Assembly: GCF_023074055.1 (NCBI RefSeq)
Contig: NZ_JADPKR010000026.1
Coordinates: 186,001-250,000 of the forward strand
Origin: Bradyrhizobium sp. 141
GTDB taxonomy: Bacteria; Pseudomonadota; Alphaproteobacteria; Rhizobiales; Xanthobacteraceae
Reading direction: 5' to 3'
Length of the DNA stretch: 64,000 nucleotides
The notes under the pieces were generated by a model that saw only the letters and a program-made list of their open reading frames with translations, was not told the DNA's origin and did no database searches. The position numbers and the translations under genes were made by a program. Of the stretch, positions 49,030 to 56,210 are shown piece by piece; the stretch's first letter is position 1, and each line of letters opens with the position of its first letter.

Positions 49030-50059
49030 AGAAAGTAAGCTGCACCTTCATCGATTGCGAGCGGTCGCTGGCAAGCTCGAAGGCGGCGACCGCGTTCTCG
49101 AACGGCATGGTGGCCGTGATCAGCGGCTTGACGTCGATCAGGCCTTCGCCCATCAGCCGCACCGCAAGCTCGAACTCGGGGTCGAAGCGGAAGGTGCCGC
49201 GGAGCTGCAATTCCTTGGCGACGATGGAATTGATCGGCAGCGTCATCTCGCCGCCGAGGCCGAGCTGCACCAGGGTAGCGCCAGGGCGCAGCAGGTCGAG
49301 CGCGGTGCGCAGCGCAGCCTGATTGCCGGAGGCTTCGAACAGCGTATCGAACACGCCCTTGCCGGCACGCCAGGGATCGAGCGCGGTGGCATCAGTCGCG
49401 ACGTTGATGGCGTGACTGGCGCCGAGCTTTTTGGCGACCGCGAGCGGCGCGTCAGCGACATCGGTCACCACGATCTCAGCGGCGCCGCCGAAGCGCGCGA
49501 CCAAAATCATCAGCGCGCCGATCGGACCGCAGCCGGTGATCAGCACGCGCTTGCCGAGCAGGGGGCCGGCCTGCCTGCCGGCATGCAGGCACACCGCCAG
49601 CGGCTCGGCGACCGCAGCTTCCGCCAGCGAGAGCTTGTCCGCGATCGGCACGGCCTGCGTGGCGTCGACCGTGATGAACTCGCGGAAACCACCTTGCACA
49701 TGGGGAAAGCGCATCGCGCTGCCGAGGAAGCGCATGTCGAGGCACTGGTTGCGGATGCCCTCCTGGCAATGCAGGCACTGGCCGCACGGCTTGCTCGGAT
49801 TGACGGCGACGCGCGTGCCTGCCGTCACGCTGGTGACGCCGTCACCGACGGCGGCGACCACGCCGGCGATCTCATGCCCCAGCGCCATCGGCTGCTGGAT
49901 GCGCACGACGCCGAAACCGCCATGATGGTAGTAGTGCAAGTCGGAGCCGCAGATGCCGCCGTTGGCGATCTTGACACGGACCTCGCCCGGGCCGGGTGCC
50001 GGATCGGGATAGAGGTCGATCCGCAGGTCTTTCGGGGCGTGAATGACGACGGCGCGCAT
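49028..50059 (-). CDS. idnD: L-idonate 5-dehydrogenase-like zinc alcohol dehydrogenase
   Basis: 343 aa from ATG 50059. Catalytic zinc motif C-G-S-D-L-H-Y-Y, G-H-E-I-A-G, four structural-zinc cysteines in C-G-Q-C-L-H-C-Q-E-G-I-R-N-Q-C, and the Rossmann loop G-C-G-P-I-G. The H-Y-Y-H-H-G-G-F-G segment is typical of IdnD, which oxidises L-idonate (or related sugar acids) to 5-keto-D-gluconate. Lies after the gluconate 5-dehydrogenase gene in a run with the enolase-superfamily enzyme. Confidence 0.88.
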   Translation of the reverse strand: MRAVVIHAPKDLRIDLYPDPAPGPGEVRVKIANGGICGSDLHYYHHGGFGVVRIQQPMALGHEIAGVVAAVGDGVTSVTAGTRVAVNPSKPCGQCLHCQEGIRNQCLDMRFLGSAMRFPHVQGGFREFITVDATQAVPIADKLSLAEAAVAEPLAVCLHAGRQAGPLLGKRVLITGCGPIGALMILVARFGGAAEIVVTDVADAPLAVAKKLGASHAINVATDATALDPWRAGKGVFDTLFEASGNQAALRTALDLLRPGATLVQLGLGGEMTLPINSIVAKELQLRGTFRFDPEFELAVRLMGEGLIDVKPLITATMPFENAVAAFELASDRSQSMKVQLTF

Positions 50060-50082
50060 GGTCTCGTTCCCTGTTTCGCGGG

Positions 50083-50850
50083 TTACATCGCGGCGATCAT
50101 GCCGCCATCGACATAGATGATCTGGCCGTTGACGTAAGTGGAGGCATCCGACGCGAGGAAGATCGCCGCGCCCACCAGCTCGTCCGGCTTGCCCCAGCGC
50201 TTCGACGGGATACGGCCCATCAGCCAATTGTTGAACTCGGTGTTGTTGACCAGCGCCTCGTTCATGTCGGTCAGCATGTAGCCGGGGCCGATCGCGTTGG
50301 CCTGGATGCCGTGCTGGGCCCATTCCACCGCCATCGAGCGGGTCAGGTTCTTGATGCCGCCCTTGGCGGCGGTGTAGGGCGCGATGGTGGGACGCGCGAG
50401 CTCGCTGCCGAGCGAGCCGATATTGATGATCTTGCCGTGCTTGCGCGGGATCATGCGCTTGGCTGCCTCGCGCCCGATCACGAAGGCGCTGGTGAGGTTG
50501 GTCTCGATCACCTTGCGCCATTCGTCGGTGGTGAATTCGACCAGCGGCTTGCGATGCTGGATGCCGGCATTGTTGACGATGATGTCGACGGCAATCCCCT
50601 TTTTGTCGAAGTCGTTGAACGCGGCGACGATCGCCGGCTCGTCGGTGACGTTGAACGCGGCGCCTTCGGCCTGATGCCCGGCGGCGCGAAACTCGGCGAC
50701 AGCCTGCTCGACTCGCTTGGGATCGACGCCGTTGACGATGATCCTGGCGCCTGCCTTCGCCATGCCCTCGGCGATGGCGCGGCCGAGCCCGCGGGAGGAG
50801 CCGGTCACGAGCGCGGTGCGGCCAGAGAGATCGAAAAGGGACGTGCTCAT
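50083..50850 (-). CDS. idnO: Gluconate 5-dehydrogenase-like SDR
   Basis: 255 aa from ATG 50850. Glycine loop T-G-S-S-R-G-L-G, N-N-A-G, catalytic Ser in N-I-G-S-L-G-S-E, Y-T-A-A-K. The A-I-G-P-G-Y-M-L-T-D-M-N region and the E-F-N-N-W-L segment match IdnO/GnO-type enzymes that interconvert gluconate and 5-ketogluconate. With the IdnD-like enzyme it would form an L-idonate/gluconate route. The next gene upstream (11 bp) encodes an enolase-superfamily dehydratase. Confidence 0.88.
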   Translation of the reverse strand: MSTSLFDLSGRTALVTGSSRGLGRAIAEGMAKAGARIIVNGVDPKRVEQAVAEFRAAGHQAEGAAFNVTDEPAIVAAFNDFDKKGIAVDIIVNNAGIQHRKPLVEFTTDEWRKVIETNLTSAFVIGREAAKRMIPRKHGKIINIGSLGSELARPTIAPYTAAKGGIKNLTRSMAVEWAQHGIQANAIGPGYMLTDMNEALVNNTEFNNWLMGRIPSKRWGKPDELVGAAIFLASDASTYVNGQIIYVDGGMIAAM

Positions 50851-50861
50851 CTCGAGAATCC

Positions 50862-52061
50862 TTAAGAGTTGGAGCGGCGCACGCTCAGATCGGTGCGGTC
50901 GAAGACGGCGGGTAGGAGGTCGACGCCAAGGCCGGGTCCTTCCATCGGATAGACAAAACCGTCCTTGATCACGGGCATTGTGGTGACGAGTTCGTTGTAC
51001 CAGCCTTTGTAGAACGCACGCACCGATTCCTGGATCAGCGTGTTGGGCTGGCTGAACGACATGTGGATGGCGGCGACGAAGCCGATCGGGCCGATGCAAT
51101 CGTGCGGCGCGAAGGGACGGTGATAGGTCTCGGCCATCGCCGCGATCTTGCGGCCCTCGGTGAGGCCGCCGGTCCAGCACAGATCCGCCATCACCACGTG
51201 CATGGCGTCGCGGTCGAGCATGTCCTTGTAGGGGAAGCGCGAGCCGAGCGTCTCGCTGGCGCAGACCCAGACGTCGGTCGAGCGCGCATATTCGGCGAGC
51301 GCCTGCGGCGAGTTCATCCGGATCGGGTCCTCGTACCAGGTCGGTTTGTAGGGTTCGAGCGCGCGCGCGATCTGCTTGGCGGTCGGCAGATTCCACAGCG
51401 AATGGAGCTCGACCATGATCTCCATCTTGTCGCCGACGGCTTTGCGGATCTTCTCGAACGGCTCGATCGCCTGCTTCATCTGCGCTGCGGTGATGTAGAG
51501 GCCCTTGTTCTCCTGGGCCGCCGGATCGAACGGCCAGATCTTCATCGCGGAGATGCCGCTTTCCAAAAGGCTTTCAGCCAGCGCGTCGGCGCGGTGCATG
51601 AAGCCGTCGAGATCCTCGTAAGGTCCTTTGGAGGCGCCGAGATTCCAGTTCGCGACCGGGCTGATATTGGTCGAGCGGACATATTGCGTGCCGGCGCAAG
51701 TGTTGTAGATGCGCTGCTTGTCGCGGCAGAGGCCGCCGAGCATCTGGTGCACCGGCTGGCCGCAAACCTTGCCGAACAAGTCCCACAGCGCGATGTCGAT
51801 CGCGGAGGCCGCGCGATATTCCACGCCCGTGGATGACTGCGCCATCGGCAGGTTCAACATGTCGCGATGGATGGCCTCGATGTGCAGGGGATTGCGGCCG
51901 ATCAGGCGGCCGGCAAAGGTGTCGTGGATCTGCGCTTCGACCGCGCCCGCGCCATAGAAGGTCTCACCGAGCCCGATCACGCCCGTGTCGGTATGGACGC
52001 GCACCCAGATGACGTTGGAGAACTCCTCGGTGCGCAGGGTTTCGATCGACGTGATCTTCAC
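50862..52061 (-). CDS. Enolase-superfamily sugar-acid dehydratase (mandelate racemase/MLE type)
   Basis: 399 aa. N-terminal capping domain (I-E-T-L-R-T-E-E-F, V-E-Y-R-A-A-S-A-I-D-I-A-L-W-D) and a TIM barrel with metal ligands in M-V-E-L-H-S, W-Y-E-D-P-I and A-S-E-T-L-G, and a catalytic His in A-P-H-D-C-I-G-P. This matches acid-sugar dehydratases such as those acting on galactonate or gluconate. First gene of the operon, 95 bp from the GntR-type operator. Exact sugar acid not predictable from sequence alone. Confidence 0.92.
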   Translation of the reverse strand: MKITSIETLRTEEFSNVIWVRVHTDTGVIGLGETFYGAGAVEAQIHDTFAGRLIGRNPLHIEAIHRDMLNLPMAQSSTGVEYRAASAIDIALWDLFGKVCGQPVHQMLGGLCRDKQRIYNTCAGTQYVRSTNISPVANWNLGASKGPYEDLDGFMHRADALAESLLESGISAMKIWPFDPAAQENKGLYITAAQMKQAIEPFEKIRKAVGDKMEIMVELHSLWNLPTAKQIARALEPYKPTWYEDPIRMNSPQALAEYARSTDVWVCASETLGSRFPYKDMLDRDAMHVVMADLCWTGGLTEGRKIAAMAETYHRPFAPHDCIGPIGFVAAIHMSFSQPNTLIQESVRAFYKGWYNELVTTMPVIKDGFVYPMEGPGLGVDLLPAVFDRTDLSVRRSNS

Positions 52062-52155
52062 GGCAACAATCCTCCCGTCGGGTCCATAGCGCCCGCTTTG
52101 TTTGTCATTTCTGCGCCGCCATTGCCGGCGGGACCCGGGGGAGTCTTACGCCCGC

Positions 52156-52192
52156 TTGTAATATATCACAACATGTTTTAGGGATATCACAA
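52156..52192. promoter_or_regulatory. GntR-type operator with a second half-site
   Basis: TTGTAATA-TATCACAA (52156-52171) is a 16-bp palindrome with one mismatch, of the shape bound by GntR/FadR-family repressors. TATCACAA recurs as a half-site at 52185-52192. It lies midway between the divergent dehydratase and GntR genes and could control both. No consensus for this particular regulator is known to me. Confidence 0.6.
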
Positions 52193-52241
52193 ACAAGGTG
52201 CCGCCGCGCGAGGCGAGAACGCGGGCTGACGGGAGGACGAC

Positions 52242-53009
52242 ATGGCACGGCGCAAGCGCGCGCTCGAAGTGGTGAGAAACGACGGCGACGGCGAGGGCAG
52301 GCCCTCCCGGCGCAACCGCCTCAACTTCTTCGAGCTGGCCTATCAGAAGATCGAGGAGCTCCTCGTCCATTGCGAGCTCAAGCCCGGCCAATTCATGACC
52401 ATGCTGGAATTGCAGGAGATAACGGGCTTCGGCCGCACGCCGGTGCACCACGCGGTCAATCGTCTCTCCGCCGATACGCTCATCATCATCCGTCCGCGTC
52501 ACGGGCTGCACATCGCGCCGATCGATCTGGCGCGTGAACGCATGCTGCTGGCCCTGCGCCGCGACATGGAGCGTTTCGTGATCCGCCTCGCGGCCGATCG
52601 CGCCAGCCTCTCGCATCGCAATCAGGCGCTTCACATCGAGCGCCTCCTGCGCGAGCGCCGCGCCAACCTGACGCTCGACGAATTCAACAGCATAGATCGC
52701 CGCATCGACGCGCTGGTGCTGGAGGCGGCCGGGGAGCCGTTCCTGGTGCACACGCTGCGGCCGCTGCACACGCTGTACCGGCGCATCGGCTACATCCACC
52801 ACCGCTTCATGCCGGGGCAGGCCGACCTGTCAGGCACGATCGATCATCATCTCGCCATTCTCAACGCGGTGGCCAACCGCCGCGTCGATGACGCCGTGAA
52901 GGCGAGCGATGCGCTGATCGACTACATGGGCGAGATGTTCACGGGCATGGAGGTGGGGATCGACCCGCGCCTGCTCGATTGCAGCATCGAGCCGCTGCTC
53001 GGGGCGTAA
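52242..53009 (+). CDS. GntR-family regulator (FCD domain)
   Basis: 255 aa. wHTH at 28-95 (A-Y-Q-K-I-E-E-L-L-V-H-C-E-L-K-P-G, L-Q-E-I-T-G-F-G-R-T-P-V-H-H-A-V-N-R-L). The C-terminal helical FCD domain has D-H-H-L-A-I-L-N-A-V-A-N-R-R and several His likely to bind metal. The P-G-Q plus T-P-V pattern is classic GntR. Immediately upstream of the MFS gene (24 bp), so it probably regulates the sugar-acid operon and its own transporter; an effector would be a sugar acid. Confidence 0.9.
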   Translation: MARRKRALEVVRNDGDGEGRPSRRNRLNFFELAYQKIEELLVHCELKPGQFMTMLELQEITGFGRTPVHHAVNRLSADTLIIIRPRHGLHIAPIDLARERMLLALRRDMERFVIRLAADRASLSHRNQALHIERLLRERRANLTLDEFNSIDRRIDALVLEAAGEPFLVHTLRPLHTLYRRIGYIHHRFMPGQADLSGTIDHHLAILNAVANRRVDDAVKASDALIDYMGEMFTGMEVGIDPRLLDCSIEPLLGA

Positions 53010-53033
53010 AGAGTTCTAGGGAGAAGACCAGAC

Positions 53034-54398
53034 ATGTCAACGATGGTGATGCCAAAACCGACCGCGAGCGAAGCCGCGGTCCGCTACCTCATCACGAACT
53101 ACAGCCCCAAGGGCAACAAGGTCGGCTGGCTGATGATGGCCTCGATCCTGGTCGAAGCCTGGGACCTCTATTCGATCGCCTTCGTGCTGATCTTCATCAA
53201 GGAGCAATACAATCCCGATCCGCTGATGCTGGGCCTGGCCGCGGCGGGCACGCAAGGAGGCGCCCTGATCGGCGCGCTGCTCGGCGGCTGGCTGTCCGAC
53301 AAGATCGGCCGCCGCGTCATGTTCCTGGCGACGATGGTGCTGTTCATCGTGCTGGCGCTGGCTCAGGCCTTCGTGCCCGATGTGTTCTGGCTCGTCGTGA
53401 TCCGCTTCCTGCTGGGCATCCCGCTCGGCTCGGACATCTCGACCGGCTACACCTACATCATGGAATCCATGGCCAAGGGTGAGCGCGAGGTTATGGGCAA
53501 CCGCTGGCAGTTCATGTTCGCCGTCGGCGAAGTCCTCACCATCGGCGTCATCGTGATCTTCCTGCTGATCGACATGCAGCACGAGATGCTGTGGCGCGTG
53601 ACGCTCGGTCTCGGCGCGCTGCCGGCGCTGATCATTCTGATCATGCGCCACGACGTGCCTGAGACCGCTGTCTGGCTGGTGCAGAAGGGACGCTACCGCG
53701 AGGCCAAGCAGGTCGCGCGCGAGATGTTCAATGACAATCTCGACATGCTGCCGGACCGGGACGTCGAGGTGCCGAAGGTCTCGACCCGCGCCTTCCTCGC
53801 CGACCTCAGGAAGGATCCGATTCGCTGGCGCGCCACGGTGTACGGCTGGATCGCCTGCTTCGCGCAAGCCAGCGAATTCTCGACTTTCGCGTTCTATCTG
53901 CCGGTGCTGTTCGTGATGGTCGGCGTGTCGAGCGTGCTCGGCATCAATCTGGTGACGATGGCGCTGTTCTCCTTCGCCGCCCTGTCGGGCTGGGTCGGTC
54001 CGCTGCTGACGCCGAAGATCGGCCACCGCGGCATCTCGATCGCGGGCTTCTCGATCGTGCTGGCCGCGCTGCTGGTCGCGGCCTTCGCGCTCTACACCGA
54101 CAACAAGATCCTGCTGCCGTTCGCGGCCGCCGCGATGCTGTGGGGCCATTATTGGGACGCGTCGAATTGCATGACGATCCCGACCATGGTCGCCAAGCCG
54201 AAATATCGCGGCACCGCCAGCGGCTTCGCCTACATGTTCGTGAAGCTGCCGTCGTTCCTGGCGATCTTCCTGTTCCCGACGGTGTTCGCCGCGATCGGGC
54301 AGGCGAATGCCACGCTGATGGTGGCGATCTTCCCGCTGATCGGATTGCTCGCCGCAATCTTCATCCTGCCGGAAGTCTACGGCTACGAGAACGACTGA
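53034..54398 (+). CDS. MFS transporter, sugar porter-like
   Basis: 454 aa, twelve helices. G-G-W-L-S-D-K-I-G-R-R in the first cytoplasmic loop is the MFS signature, with a related P-E-T-A-V-W-L motif after helix 6. The sequence resembles metabolite:H+ symporters for sugars or sugar acids. Position after the GntR gene and divergent from the dehydratase operon indicates uptake of the sugar acid that these enzymes degrade. Confidence 0.92.
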   Translation: MSTMVMPKPTASEAAVRYLITNYSPKGNKVGWLMMASILVEAWDLYSIAFVLIFIKEQYNPDPLMLGLAAAGTQGGALIGALLGGWLSDKIGRRVMFLATMVLFIVLALAQAFVPDVFWLVVIRFLLGIPLGSDISTGYTYIMESMAKGEREVMGNRWQFMFAVGEVLTIGVIVIFLLIDMQHEMLWRVTLGLGALPALIILIMRHDVPETAVWLVQKGRYREAKQVAREMFNDNLDMLPDRDVEVPKVSTRAFLADLRKDPIRWRATVYGWIACFAQASEFSTFAFYLPVLFVMVGVSSVLGINLVTMALFSFAALSGWVGPLLTPKIGHRGISIAGFSIVLAALLVAAFALYTDNKILLPFAAAAMLWGHYWDASNCMTIPTMVAKPKYRGTASGFAYMFVKLPSFLAIFLFPTVFAAIGQANATLMVAIFPLIGLLAAIFILPEVYGYEND

Positions 54399-54414
54399 CG
54401 ACGCGCGGGCCCGG

Positions 54415-54434
54415 TCGCGGCGTCATCGCCGCGA
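54415..54434. terminator. Short hairpin between convergent genes
   Basis: TCGCGGCG-TCAT-CGCCGCGA, perfect 8-bp stem, between the MFS gene and the small membrane protein gene. No U-tract. Confidence 0.45.
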
Positions 54435-54450
54435 TCGGATCCCGACGGGG

Positions 54451-54687
54451 CTACGGGCTCAGGAAGACGGGATCAATCCCGACGCCATGGCCGAGCAGGC
54501 CAATCGCCTGGAGCTGGGCGCTGTGCAGGTCGATCTCCACGATCGCGAACAGGGTCAGCAGCACCACGGCCGAGACGAGGAGCAGTGGGTGGGACCTTTC
54601 CGCCCCGCCCTGGCTCGGCGCGGTGAAGCTCTGAAACGCGCGACGCAGGGAAAAGCTCTGCGGCAATGCCTTTGACTGGATCTGCAT
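54451..54687 (-). CDS. Small membrane protein
   Basis: 78 aa with a strong AAGGAGG six bases before the ATG, which makes it a real gene. One hydrophobic segment (H-P-L-L-L-V-S-A-V-V-L-L-T-L-F-A-I-V-E-I) is followed by a short tail (D-L-H-S-A-Q-L-Q-A-I-G-L-L-G-H-G-V-G). No family recognised. Sits between the MFS gene (convergent) and the permease gene (upstream, same strand, 97 bp). Confidence 0.65.
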   Translation of the reverse strand: MQIQSKALPQSFSLRRAFQSFTAPSQGGAERSHPLLLVSAVVLLTLFAIVEIDLHSAQLQAIGLLGHGVGIDPVFLSP

Positions 54688-54784
54688 GATGAACCTCCTT
54701 GCCGCGCCCTAAGAGGCCGCGCGACAAGTTGAAGGATAGCTCCGGCCTCAGCGGCGACATTGATACGCCGCAAAGAGCTTGCGT

Positions 54785-56044
54785 TTATCGGATCGCAGCT
54801 GCCAGCGCCGCGACCAGGGCGGGCGGCGTGACCAGCAGGCCGAGCTTGAGGAACGGCCAGGCGCCGACCTCGATCTTCTCCCGGCGGAGCGCGACCAGCC
54901 AGAGGATGGTGGCGAGCGATCCTGTCACCGACAGATTGGGGCCGAGATCGACGCCGATCAGGATGGCGCTGACGACCGGGGCGGGCAAATGATCGTTGGC
55001 GGCGACCGAGCCGGCGACGAGGCCGACGGGAAGGTTGTTGGCGATATTCGTGGCGATTGCGGTGGCGATGCCCACGCTCCAGGCCGCCTGCGGGACCGAT
55101 TGCGCCACCGCCTGATGCAGCAGCGCGCTGAGCTGCGCGATCACGCCGGTCTTGATCAGCGCCTCCACCATGACGAACAGCCCGCCGACCAGCGGCAGCA
55201 CGCTCCAGGACACGCCGCGCAGCACCGGCAATGGCGATTGCCGGCTGAGCAGCAGCACGATCGCGGCCGTCACGCCGCCGCAGATGAAGGTCGGCAGGCC
55301 CAGTTGCTTGTCCAGCGCCGACGCTGTGACCAGCACGACGCCGATCGCGACGATGCCGATGGCCGTCAGCTTGCCGCCGCGGCCGAGCTTGGGATGCGGC
55401 ACGCTGCGCGCGATCGTCTCCTCTTTCAGCGCCCGGTGCTGGGTCAGGCGCAGCACGATATAGGTCAGCAGGATCGAGGCCGCCGAGGGCAGGGCGAACA
55501 GGCGCAGCCATTCGGTGAGCTCGGGCATGCGGGCGCCGAACACGACGAGATTGGCGGGGTTGGAGATCGGCAGCACGAAGCTTGCGGCATTCGCAATGAA
55601 AGCGCAGACGAACAGATAGGGCAGCGGTTTTGCGCCGGCCGCGCGCGTCGCGGCATAGACGGCCGGCGTCAGCACGATCGCGGTGGCATCGTTGGAGAGC
55701 AGCACCGTCACGAGCGTGCCGACGAGATAGATCAGCAGGAACAGCCGCTGCGGCGAGCCGTCAGCATATTCCACCGCGAGCGCGGCGAGATAGTCGAACA
55801 GGCCCTCGAGCCGCGCCAGCTCGGCGATCAGCATCATGCCGATCAGGAAGAGGTAGACGTCGACGCCTTTTTCGATGCCGGTGAGCGCGTCCCGCCATGG
55901 CAGCAAGCCTGATAGCACCAGGGTGCTCGCACCGATCACGGCCCAGACCGCCTCGGGCAGGCGAAAGGGACGGATGATGACGCAAGCGGTCGCGACGACA
56001 ATGATGCTCCAGGCCCAGATGGCGTCAGACGGCGGGGTCGGCAA
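54785..56044 (-). CDS. ArsB/NhaD-like anion permease
   Basis: 419 aa, about eleven helices, ion-transporter superfamily (CitMHS/ArsB). Diagnostic stretches are T-V-L-L-S-N-D-A-T-A-I-V-L-T-P (helix hairpin with D) and A-S-F-V-L-P-I-S-N-P-A-N-L-V-V-F-G, and a C-terminal N-N-L-P-V-G-L-V-A mirror. The pattern is that of arsenical pump membrane proteins. Arsenite export is plausible but no arsR, arsC or arsA is adjacent, so the substrate may be another oxyanion or carboxylate. Confidence 0.87.
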   Translation of the reverse strand: MPTPPSDAIWAWSIIVVATACVIIRPFRLPEAVWAVIGASTLVLSGLLPWRDALTGIEKGVDVYLFLIGMMLIAELARLEGLFDYLAALAVEYADGSPQRLFLLIYLVGTLVTVLLSNDATAIVLTPAVYAATRAAGAKPLPYLFVCAFIANAASFVLPISNPANLVVFGARMPELTEWLRLFALPSAASILLTYIVLRLTQHRALKEETIARSVPHPKLGRGGKLTAIGIVAIGVVLVTASALDKQLGLPTFICGGVTAAIVLLLSRQSPLPVLRGVSWSVLPLVGGLFVMVEALIKTGVIAQLSALLHQAVAQSVPQAAWSVGIATAIATNIANNLPVGLVAGSVAANDHLPAPVVSAILIGVDLGPNLSVTGSLATILWLVALRREKIEVGAWPFLKLGLLVTPPALVAALAAAIR

Positions 56045-56121
56045 GTGGATCTCCAGAATCCGTTCCTGACTACCGTGCCCGGAACGGGGCCGCCAGCCTC
56101 AAAAATTCACTACCGCCAAGT

Positions 56122-56179
56122 AATCCAGACTGCTTCTGCGGAAAGATTCTGGATTGCTTCGCTTCGCTCGTAACGACGG
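56122..56179. repeat. Interspersed element, GCAATCCAG type (right part)
   Basis: AATCCAGACTGCTTCTGCGG ... TTCTGGATTGCTTCGCTTCGCTCG ... ACGACGG is the right half of the element complete at 62221-62309, here lacking the CGTCATTGCGAG left end. Near the 3' end of the hybrid kinase gene. Confidence 0.7.
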
Positions 56180-56210
56180 AGTTTGGGGTAGCCTCCAGCA
56201 CCCATAACGA

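Noticed and set aside
54785..56044. Arsenic resistance operon
   Set aside because: Only an ArsB-like permease is present; the ArsR-family gene at 38394 is 16 kb away and belongs with AHSA1, and no arsC or arsA was found.
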